A stretch of 17,267 nucleotides of DNA from Daldinia sp. FL1419. Lineage: Eukaryota; Ascomycota; Sordariomycetes; Xylariales; Hypoxylaceae. A program made the translations under genes and the position numbers. The notes under the pieces were generated by a model, which saw nothing but the letters and a program-made list of their open reading frames with translations, had not been told where the DNA came from and did not search any database. Positions 1 through 8,539 of the stretch are shown in pieces. Each line of letters starts with the position of its first letter. Positions within the stretch are counted from its first letter, which is position 1. The stretch spans positions 1 through 17,267 of the forward strand of contig MU623687.1 of NCBI GenBank assembly GCA_025201765.1. Direction: 5' to 3'.

Positions 1-509
1 AATATTATAAATCTTTAATTACCCTTTAAATATAAATTAAAAATAATTAAGAAAAAATATTAATACCTCTTTATATACCTTTTTATATAATATTTTTTAT
101 ACCTTTAAAATAATAATTAATTAAATAAACCTATAATATTCTATTTAATTAACCTAAATTTAATACATTATTACCCTTTAAAATACCTTTATTAATACCT
201 TTATTAATATCCTTTATAACTATTATAAAATAAAATCCTTTTGTTATTAAATTATATAATATAAGTTAAGATATACCATTTATTTAATTAATTAATATTA
301 AATTTAATTAAGAATAGTTAATTAACATAGAACCTATTATTATACAATAAAAACAATAAGATATAATTATTATAATTGTTATAGGATATATACCAAAAGA
401 ACCTATACCCATTATTTAAAATCCAGTAATAACCTCTACACCTGCAAATATATCTAATTAGGATAAAAACAATTATTTAATCATTATATACCAATTAATT
501 TTACTTAAA
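1..509. other. AT-rich stretch, no gene seen
   Basis: Very AT-rich sequence with recurring ccttta/attaa words and no reading frame of useful length on either strand. It probably belongs to the same decayed element as the gag-like stretch that follows, but nothing in it can be assigned. The composition fits long RIP exposure. Confidence 0.5.
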
Positions 510-1134
510 CCTAATTATTACCTTTATTATTTATTTAATAAATCAAATATTATATAATGGTTTAAAAATATATAATATATTTTTTAATAATATAGAATAA
601 TTAAGGATAATATAATTACTAATATATTATATTAAATAATTAATAAGAATATTAAAAAATAGGTTAAAATTATTATTTAAAATCAAATTTATAATTAATT
701 GAAATACGAATTTGCGCCATATAATTCTGAGAGATTTAAATCTATTCAAAAAAAATTCGGAAATTTTAAAAGAGATCCTATTTTATCTAATATTATTGAA
801 ATTATTGATTTAATTAGAGATTATGTTAAAACTTTTAAAGAAATTGAAAAAATAAAAGAAATTATTTATTCTAATAATTATATATATAATATCTTTAAAA
901 GGATTAGCTTAAAAGTTATGGAAAAAGTATTGTATAAAGAATAGGTATTAATTAAGTAGATTAACAGTTATTTGTTTGCTTATTTTCGAAAAATTATTAA
1001 AAAATAAGTCAAAAATAAATTATATATTAAGAATTATTATTAAAAACACAATTAAATAAAAAGAAAACTTATCAAAATTTATTATAATGGTTACAACCCT
1101 AACTAAAAATATATATTAGACCAAATCTTTTTTT
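510..1134 (+). pseudogene. RIP-degraded coding stretch, retroelement gag-like
   Basis: One plus-strand frame can be followed through this stretch. The part from 699 to 941 is fully open (81 codons; it begins with TTG, not a true start), and the flanking parts are interrupted only by TAA or TAG where glutamine codons would fit. The open part is lysine-, glutamate- and isoleucine-rich and probably helical. Just upstream (558-572) is a W-F-K-N-I segment, which resembles the W-[YF]-x-x-[LI] landmark of retrotransposon gag proteins. The frame ends in a Y-N-G-Y-N-P-N segment near 1070-1118. No zinc knuckle, protease or reverse-transcriptase motif was recognised next to it. That the frame was once coding is moderately supported; the gag assignment is weak inference. 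Confidence 0.35.
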
Positions 1135-2026
1135 TTTATTTGCTATTTTAGGTTTTTCATTTTTATTTATTTTTTAAATTTTATATATATTAATGATTAG
1201 GTTATTATATTAATTATATAATAATATTTTAATATTATTATTTTTTTTTTATATCTAAAATAAAAATATTCTTTTTACCAATTTTCAACCGTTATATTTA
1301 TTTATTATTAAAATTTTTTTTTTAATTATATCCTTACAAAGGAAAAGGAAATAATTAATTTATATATAAAGGAATTAAAATTTTAAAATTTAAAGATTAT
1401 ATTTTTTTATAATATAAAAATAATTATTATAATTATTTTTATTAAGAAGAATATAACAATCAAAAAATAACTATATATTAATATGGATTTTAAAATTAAA
1501 TGATTGGAAGTATTTTTTATAAAATTTATAAGGAATTTTATTTGGATAATTAAATATTTGAACTATTAGATCTCTTATATAATAAAAATTGGTTAAAATT
1601 TTATTTATATATTTATTAATAAGATTATTTTTACAAATATTAATATATATAAAGGATAATATTTATTTAAATAATTATAATAATATTATATTAAAATAAT
1701 AAAAATAATAAGAATTATTTTTTTAAAAATTAATATTAATGATTTTCCATTGGATATAATAATTAATTATAATATTACTAAAGATTTTAAATTCTATTAT
1801 ACTAAATATCTAAATATTTTAATTAATTAAGATTTATTTAAGAATTATTTAGATTATTTTAAAAAAGATTTATAAAATAATGGAAATTGAGGAGAAAACT
1901 ATCAATATAAATAACTAATTTCTAATATTTCTTAAATTTATCTATATTATTAATTTAATTAAATTGTATTGTAAAAATATAATTAAATAACAAAACAATA
2001 AGAATAATAATAAATTAATTATTTAA

Positions 2027-2027
<1 letters not shown>
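1135..2027. other. AT-rich decayed repeat DNA, no gene seen
   Basis: No clean frame can be followed. Poly-T and poly-A runs and TAA-dense sequence dominate. Short pieces in several frames look protein-like, as expected for a heavily RIPed element body, but no motif could be assigned. Confidence 0.45.

Positions 2028-2060
<33 letters not shown>
2028..2060 (+). repeat. (TTA)11 microsatellite
   Basis: Eleven perfect TTA units in a row, embedded in AT-rich sequence. A simple repeat with no evident function. Confidence 0.9.
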
Positions 2061-2062
<2 letters not shown>

Positions 2063-2218
2063 TAGAATATTTATTAATAATATTATTAATATAAAATTAT
2101 TATTTAAAAAATTTATATTTATTAATTTAAATTAAAAAAATATTTTAAAAATTTATTAATTAATAATTAATTAAATATAATAAAATATTTTAAATTAAAA
2201 AATTAAAAGAATAAATTC

Positions 2219-2264
2219 AAGGAAAAAAAGGAGAGGAAAGGAAAAAGAAAAAAAGAAAAAGAAT
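2219..2264 (+). repeat. Purine-rich tract
   Basis: About 45 bases of almost pure A and G on the plus strand, standing out from the surrounding A/T sequence. It could be simple-sequence DNA or the relic of a retroelement polypurine tract. No LTR start could be identified just downstream, so the second reading is only a possibility. Confidence 0.45.
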
Positions 2265-4147
2265 AAAAACTATAGTATTAAATTATGGTATATTAAGATA
2301 AAAAATGCTATTCATAATTAATATAATTAAATTATTAAAAAACACCACTTAATATTTATATATAAATTTAAAATATATATATTATATAAAAATCATAATT
2401 ATAATTAATAAATATTTACCAATTCAAATAATAACAATTATAAAATTAAAACATAAAAATATCATTAATTCTCTTTTTTTTTATAACATTCTTTTTCTCT
2501 TTTATAATATAAATTATATCTTTTATAAATTTATATTCCACCTAATTAAATTATAATAATTTATATAATATATATTTAATATTAATATTATTATTATAAA
2601 TTATTATTAATTTAATAATATTTTATAATATTAAATTATTATTAAATTATTATTAAATTTTATTAAATTAATAAATATGGTTAGTTTATTAACTTTAAAT
2701 ATTTATAATAAAATAATTAAATTATTATATACTCTTATAAATACCATTTATCCAATTAAATATAATAAATTAATTAATTATAAAAACCTATTTCTTTAAT
2801 TAAATATAAATATTAAAGAAATTTAAGGCCTCATATTTATATTTAATTATTTTATTAAGAATATTACAATATTATTAAGGATTAATATAAATTATTAATA
2901 TAATAATTTATTATTAATACTAATATAAACCCTATAATTATATATTAAAAAATAATAGTTCAACAATTTTTATATTATGGCTTTTTAAGAGCTAACTATA
3001 TGTAATACATTTAATCAAGGAGTTTTTTATGAAAGGGAATTAATATAAATTTTAAATCACAATTCCAAAAAAGGTTTCAACTTATTAACATTTAAAATTA
3101 TATAATAAAATATTTAAATATTATTTTTATTAATATATATAAATTTATTTAATTTAAAATATATATAAATAATAAAAATATATAATTAAAATTATTTTTT
3201 TTTATAATTTATATTTTAAAAAAACATTATTTATAAATTTTCAATTCAATTTATCAAAGATTAGAGTAATGAGCTAATTATATCAAAGAGTAAATAATAA
3301 TAACACTTAAAAAACTGGGAAAACCAATTCCTAAAAAACTACACATAATTCCTATAATTATTTAAAAAGATAGTTAATTTTATAGATTTTGGTATACTTA
3401 TACATTACATATAATCAAGTACAAATTAAAAAAATTAATCACTACAATCAAAAATGATAACCATTACAAAAAATTTAATAATTATATAAAATCACTAACT
3501 AAACTAACAATAATTCAAATAATCAACAACCCCGCACCAAAAGTAACACCAATAATAATAACCATTAAAATCTTTAAAATAATTAAAAGTAAATTACTAT
3601 TAAAGTAAGTATTATAAAATAAAATAATAAAAACTAATAAAATTATTTATTTAATTAAAAATAAACTAATTAGGACAAAGATAAACAATAAGCATATATT
3701 AAAACCAATTCAAAACAATATTTTAAAAAACTTATAATTAAATAATTATATAATATATAGATTATAGTAAATTACCTATTTCAAAAAATAAGGTCCTAAT
3801 TTATATATATGGTTTGGAAAAACATTAACAAATTTAATAATTAGATTATAACTAAATATATTATTAAATTGGCCAAAATAAAAAACATTTAAATAAATTT
3901 TTGAACATATATAACTAAACAAGGACCGATCAGCTAAATAAGCATATAAATAAGATTAATAAGTACTTAATAAAAATAAAAAATATTTAAAAATTAATAA
4001 TAATTAAAAAATTTAAGGAACTTAAATTTCTTTCCTTTTCTTCTTTTAATTTATATAATATTTAATTAATTTTATTATAATTTAATTATAATTAATTATA
4101 ATATTTCCAATTCTTTTTATTAAAATTAATTTATTAAAAACTTAATA
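2265..4147. other. AT-rich decayed DNA, no gene seen
   Basis: Continuous AT-rich sequence with no followable reading frame on either strand. A few slightly GC-richer words survive, for example around 3528-3545 and 3925-3940 (aaggaccgatcagc). They are too short to identify. Probably the degraded body of one or more transposable elements. Confidence 0.45.
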
Positions 4148-4490
4148 TTGTTAATTTTAGGGAGTTCTAAATTAAGATAATATAATTAAATAATAAAAAT
4201 TATTTTAAAGGACTTTATTAACCCCCCCTTCTAAGGTTTATATACATTCTTTTAAATATAAATAGGTCCTCAAGAATTATTTTCTTGCCTAATCAATTTA
4301 AATCATAAATAGTTCTTAAGAGATCATCTCCATAGAACTTCATATAAATAATATATATTCTTTAAATTTATAATTTCATTATATATATTACCATTATTAA
4401 ACATTCATTTATAATAACTTTTTTACTTAATCATCCTATTATATTCTTCAGGATATAGTCACCTTATATCTTCGAGCTCATATAGCCTCT
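4148..4490 (+). repeat. Possible decayed LTR
   Basis: The stretch begins with TGTTA, a common start of Ty1/copia LTRs. It contains a TATA-like aaatataaatagg at about 4254-4266 and ends just before a primer-binding-site-like sequence. It is less AT-rich than its surroundings near the right end. No second copy was found in the window, so the LTR call rests on layout alone. Both boundaries are approximate. Confidence 0.25.
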
Positions 4491-4494
4491 GATT

Positions 4495-4508
4495 TGTTAT
4501 GGGTTAGT
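4495..4508 (+). other. Primer-binding-site-like sequence (initiator-Met half-tRNA type)
   Basis: The sequence tgttatgggttag resembles the complement of the initiator methionine tRNA anticodon stem-loop (gttatgggcc type), which primes several Ty1/copia elements. The differences from that pattern are C-to-T changes, as expected after RIP. It lies just downstream of the possible LTR. The match is short, so this is tentative. Confidence 0.25.
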
Positions 4509-5155
4509 TGAAGTACAAGGCATATCCTGCAGGAGCTATTAGAGCTCTTGTTCAATATAATATTTATAAAAGATATTAATAAAAATATTAGTAGGGTTGG
4601 TAGGGGGGTTGGTAAGGGTATTTTATAAGGCAATAATATACTTCATAAGGTAATAATATGTTGATTAAATAAAAAATAACTTTTAAGGACTTATTCATAT
4701 TTAGAAAAAATCTATGAAAAGTTTAAAAGAAGTTATTTTATGAAAATTAAAGGTAACTTCAATTATGTAATTACACTACATAATTTAATATGTGATTAAA
4801 CATAAGGTTAATTAATTAGAATATAGTTAGGTACAATACAAAATTAACTAATCAAAAAAGGTTAACATGGCTAACCAATCAGAAAAAAATTTATATATTT
4901 GATTAATAAAACATAAATAATTTATAAAACCTTTAAAATCCAAAATATTTTAATTTAAAAAAATATTTTAATATTTTAAAAAAATAAAGAAAAATAATAA
5001 AATTAAAAAAAATTAAATATATAATATTATTTAAAATTTAAAAATTATAAGGTTAATTTAAAGGGTTAATATACTTAATAAAATCATTTTTTTCTTTATT
5101 TATATTAATAATCTTCTAATATAAAACCTTAAAAAAACTTAAGGCATTAATAATC
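4509..5155. other. AT-rich DNA, no gene seen
   Basis: Apart from a small GC-richer patch at about 4515-4550 (around catatcctgcaggagc) and a G-rich patch at 4593-4620 (gggttggtaggggggttgg), this is AT-rich sequence with no coherent reading frame. It would be the internal region of the possible retroelement to its left, but no gag or pol motif is visible. Confidence 0.4.
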
Positions 5156-5159
5156 AATT

Positions 5160-5223
5160 AGCCCTAGATTGGTTAAGGTACTGGTTAAAGCACACTGAGC
5201 CAAAAATTTAGGGTTAAAAACGT
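5160..5223 (+). repeat. tRNA-like relic, probably a RIPed SINE or tRNA pseudogene
   Basis: The segment holds gattggttaaggtactgg and ggttaaagcacactgagcc, which resemble the D-arm (A box) and anticodon stem of a tRNA gene. About 30 bases further is agggttaaaaacg, which reads like a B box (GGTTCGAANCC) in which C has become T and G has become A. Spacing suits an internal polymerase III promoter. No complete acceptor stem can be drawn, so this is not a working tRNA. It may be the head of a tRNA-derived SINE whose body runs on to the right. Confidence 0.35.
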
Positions 5224-5349
5224 ATGCTTATATTCAATAACTATATTAGCCATACCACAATTAAATTTTTTCAATTATGCTAGGCCTTAAATATGATATT
5301 ATTTTTACTACTATTATATTTAATATATAAATTATAGCCCTTAAATGTT

Positions 5350-6720
5350 AATATATTTCAAATTTGTAAATATTATTATTAAAAGGCAATATTTAAAAAG
5401 ATTTAGTGTGGTTTAACATATAATAAATATAATTTTTTAAATGGCTTGTATATGATTTGGAAATAGGTATTTAAATGGTATAACGTGCTCTTGGTATGGT
5501 GATAGGTTGGGTTATTTTTATTTGAATTTAAAATAGTATTGGATAATTTAGAAGATTTAATTATGTTAGCCTTAAATTTTAAAATTATATGGATTAAAAG
5601 AGGTTATATTGGTGACGAACAAAAGTAATATGGTAATTGGGAAACATTTAGTTAAAAAGAGGTTTGAGAGCTTTTTGGTTGAAGAACCCCCCTTAAACCA
5701 AAAGCTTCTATTTTTGATTGGTTGATAGTGCCAATATTTTATTTAAAAATGGGTGATATATGGTATTATGAGACTTATATTAATAATGAAATAATTAATT
5801 TTATTAAAGAAAATAGATTAGTTAATCTAATTATATAGTATATGTTATAGAAAAAGGATAAGGTTTTAAAAATTTTAAATTTTATAGCAATTACTAATAC
5901 CTATAAAAAACATTGGGAAAAAAAGAAGTAATTTAAAGATTTTTGGTGTAATATCAAGAATTGTAATAAGTTAATAGCTTATTTTGGCCTTATAAATGTG
6001 GATAATAAGAAGTTTAAAGCTGTTATTAACAAATTTAATTATATTATTATTAAAGAGGTGGAGCAAAAGAAGGTATATAAAAAAGAATTTAATATAGAAA
6101 TTTTATATTTAAGGAAGTGGTTATTAACATTTAAGAGATATTGTGAGAGGTGGATTTGTAACAAAAAAGCTAAGTTATAGGTGTTAGGCATTTCTAAAAG
6201 AGTTGAGTAAAATACAGCTATACAATAATTTTAAAATAAAATAAATAATTTTAATTAATTATTTATTAAATATTATTAAGAATGTTAAATAAGGTAAAAT
6301 TATTGGAATTTGGAGTATTAAAAAGCGCTTAAAGAGGTTACGCGTTTAAAGAATTGCCTTATTAAAGATATTAGATTTGATATATATTAAACCTCCTTAG
6401 GAAAGCCATTATAACCTCCTATCCTTTGGATATATAAAAAGGAATTTGTTAAAATTGTAATATCGGCTTTTTGTGCAAGTAAAAAAGATGAAGAATTTAA
6501 AGAGGAGGTGGAGGCTATAGAGATAGCCTAAAAGGAGGTTATAGAGGCAGCCTAAGAAGAGGCACTCATATGTACAAATAACCTTATAAATATCAGTAAC
6601 GAGAGCGATTTAAAAGTTAATAACGAGACCCAGGAGGTTATGGAAGTTTTTAGAAATAATTTTTATGAAAGTTAGAGTAAGTACTTTAATTCCAATAATT
6701 ATTTAAATGATATTATTAAA
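5350..6720 (+). pseudogene. RIP-degraded long reading frame of unknown family
   Basis: A single plus-strand frame runs through about 455 codons, with stops almost all TAA or TAG, which fit lost glutamine codons. One open piece of 60 codons lies at 5998-6180. The predicted protein has a hydrophobic and aromatic first third, a lysine-rich middle (around E-V-E-Q-K-K-V-Y-K-K at 6052-6084) and a strongly acidic, probably coiled C-terminal part rich in E-E-V-E-A and E-A-A (6500-6560). No catalytic motif was recognised: there is no DDE triad, no reverse-transcriptase box and no helicase motif. It may be an accessory or gag-like protein of a transposable element, or a duplicated host gene. Both ends are approximate. 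Confidence 0.4.
5667..5709. repeat. Inverted repeat, 14-bp arms
   Basis: The left arm agagctttttggtt (5667-5680) pairs with aaccaaaagcttct (5696-5709), with one mismatch and a 15-base C-rich loop. It lies inside the decayed frame at 5350-6720. It may be chance structure or the edge of a small inserted element. Confidence 0.5.
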
Positions 6721-7179
6721 TAAATAATATATAATAATTGAAATTTATATTGCATTTAAAGTATATAAATGAAACATTTATAAGTTTTACAATATTTAAA
6801 TAAAATAAAGGATTTTTTATATAATATAATGTTAAGGAGGTAGAAAATATACATATAAATAAACTAATTTGTTTTAATTAAAATATAAAATTTTATATGA
6901 AAAATATTAGTAAAATTAAGTATAAGGATTTTGTTTTAAAAATCTGTTTCATTTTAAAAATCCCTAACCTTAGAGGCAAAGCCTCGGTAAAAGGTCGGAT
7001 GATTGGAATCCTAACGAGTACCTACTATAAGCCAAAACTACCAATTAAAATCAAATATCCCATATAATCCTATATATATTCAATTTAAATATAAATAACA
7101 TAAATCTCCAATATTATAATAACCCCTATGTTAGTCCAGAGCAAAAATTATAAACCCAAACCACTTATTCACTTTCCTG
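6721..7179. other. Gene-free stretch between a decayed frame and a GC-normal gene
   Basis: The AT-rich decayed DNA ends at about 6960. From there the composition rises, with a small hairpin at 6973-6985 and the GC-richer string around 6990-7030. The boundary probably marks the end of the degraded element. The rest (7040-7179) would be the 3-prime flank of the minus-strand gene that follows. No other gene is visible. Confidence 0.45.
6973..6985. repeat. Small perfect hairpin at a composition boundary
   Basis: gaggc-aaa-gcctc forms a perfect 5-bp stem with a 3-base loop, where RIPed DNA on the left gives way to normal composition on the right. Such hairpins occur near transposon ends, including Helitron 3-prime ends, but no CTRR terminus follows at the right distance on either strand. 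The element type is therefore undetermined. Confidence 0.4.
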
Positions 7180-8053
7180 TTATTTAAACAATAGATGCAT
7201 CATATCGTCAAGGTTGACACAAACCTCAGGATCCAGACCCACAAAAACTCCTTTCCTTTTATCCCATTTGAAAAGTACTGAAAAGCTAGAGTTAGCTATA
7301 GAATTTATAAGCAAAAAGGGCAATAAACCACGGCCACAGAACTCCGCATCATCCTGCATATTAGGACCGCCTTCCGTTCTCCAAACTCGAGCTCGCCGAT
7401 TCCAGTTGTATTGCATAGTTCCCCCCCCAATGGATATTTCCACGCCGTTAATATGTAACAAAGGCTCTCCATCGTGTAGTAGGCTGGGTTTCAAACGCTT
7501 ATTATATTGAACTTTATCCGAGTAACGTTTCCTTTTGCACTGATAGGTCGTGCCCTTAGACTCCGAGTTTATCAAAGTGAGATCAAGAATGAGGGGCTCG
7601 GGACACCCAATCACTAGCGGAAGTTCTTCAGAACCTCCGGAAGATGTAATACTCTCCACATCGGAATCCAATGCAACACATTCTTTAAGATCGTCAGATA
7701 TAACACTTTCTGCCTTAGCATTGGGGGATTTGATGGTTATTACTTCATAATTTAGTGTTATGCGGTTAATGCCCCTGGGCTTGTCAGGACTTATGGCTTT
7801 TGGGGGGGGGTTGCAAAAGGTGGTTAAAGAAGGGTCCCATAATGAGCTTATTAGGGTTAACGAACTTAGGGGAATTAATTTTATTAACTAGTAGTTTTTT
7901 TAGCGATGTAATTCCTAGCGGGATATTCAAAAATGCTTCCCAAATATATTCTTTATTAAGGACATAAAATTTGTTAAAAACCTCTTCAAAATTGAAAAAT
8001 TCGTTATAAGCGGAATCATCTAAATTGCCAGGAGAAGGCGATTGCACGCCCAA
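7180..8053 (-). pseudogene. Hypothetical protein gene, frameshifted in a poly-C tract
   Basis: Two minus-strand open frames (8053-7784, and a second extending upstream from 7671 and ending at the TAA at 7180) join into one protein of about 290 residues if one C is removed from the nine-C run (plus-strand G run at 7802-7810). At that run the first frame reads L-Q-P-P-P-K and the second P-P-P-K-A-I-S-P-D-K-P without interruption. The N-terminal third is aromatic and helical. The middle is acidic and serine-rich (D-S-D-V-E-S-I-T-S-S), followed by basic K-R-K-R and N-K-R-L-K clusters that could be nuclear-localisation signals. The C-terminal part is compact and Trp- and Gly-containing (N-W-N-R-R-A-R-V-W). 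No family recognised. Base composition is near normal, unlike its flanks. No ATG opens the frame: it begins at TTG (8053), preceded in frame by two TAG codons and an ATA (8104) that might be a RIPed ATG. A sequencing error in the homopolymer is an alternative to real inactivation. Confidence 0.6.
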
Positions 8054-8539
8054 CTAATCACTCTAGTCAAGAAGAGATAGGGGAATTGGCTGGGATTGAA
8101 ATATGATGTTATTGGGTAATTGGAATAAGGTAAGAAAGAATAAAGAAAAAAGGGGGAAATTAGTAATGTGAGGAATTAAAGGGTAACCTACTCTTTATAT
8201 TTGTAATAACTTATATCCCATAATTATACATACATACAAACTTATTTGAAACAATGTAGTCCACCTTATAAATTATTATATATTAAATTATACCTTCCTA
8301 TTTATTAAGGCCTAAAATATTGTACAATTACCAGAAATTAATAGGATATAAGAAGATTATAAAAATACCAACTAATATAATAATATATATATTAATCTAA
8401 TAACTAAAATAGGATAATTTCATATTAATATTTGAACTTAAATATAACAATTGGATCTAATACCTAAATTACCTATTAAGCCATTATATATGGTAAGTTC
8501 ATATCCAAAAGTTTCATTAATCAATTATATTACATAAAA
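8054..8539. other. Intergenic region between two minus-strand genes
   Basis: Contains the presumed 5-prime flank of the 7180-8053 gene and the 3-prime flank of the Est1-type pseudogene. Two in-frame TAG codons and possible extra N-terminal codons of the former lie at 8054-8104. The rest is AT-rich with no supported gene. Confidence 0.45.
8187..8200 (-). promoter_or_regulatory. TATA-like element upstream of the 7180-8053 gene
   Basis: Read on the minus strand this is atataaagagtagg, a TATA-like box about 90-140 bases upstream of the possible starts of the neighbouring gene. In such AT-rich DNA the match could be chance. Confidence 0.25.

Noticed and set aside
1190..1215. Reverse-transcriptase Y-x-D-D box
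   Set aside because: A Y-I-N-D-like reading appears, but the surrounding residues do not match the reverse-transcriptase context and no other polymerase motif is near.
2028..2060. CRISPR or regulatory array
   Set aside because: It is a plain TTA microsatellite with no spacers.
4593..4620. G-rich patch as a telomere-like repeat or G-quadruplex
   Set aside because: The ggttgg spacing is irregular, there are too few guanine runs, and there is no tandem telomere unit.
5160..5223. Functional tRNA gene
   Set aside because: No complete acceptor or T-arm pairing can be drawn and the B-box-like sequence is altered at key bases; only a relic is supported.
6973..6990. Helitron 3-prime end
   Set aside because: The hairpin is suggestive, but no CTRR terminus follows it on either strand at the expected distance.
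7214..7510. Plus-strand open frame of 98 codons
   Set aside because: It lies antisense to the better-supported minus-strand gene at 7180-8053, and its composition (Ser, Pro and Arg rich without pattern) fits a shadow frame.
7550..7750. Plus-strand open frame of 66 codons
   Set aside because: Antisense shadow of the same minus-strand gene, whose frame continues unbroken through this part.
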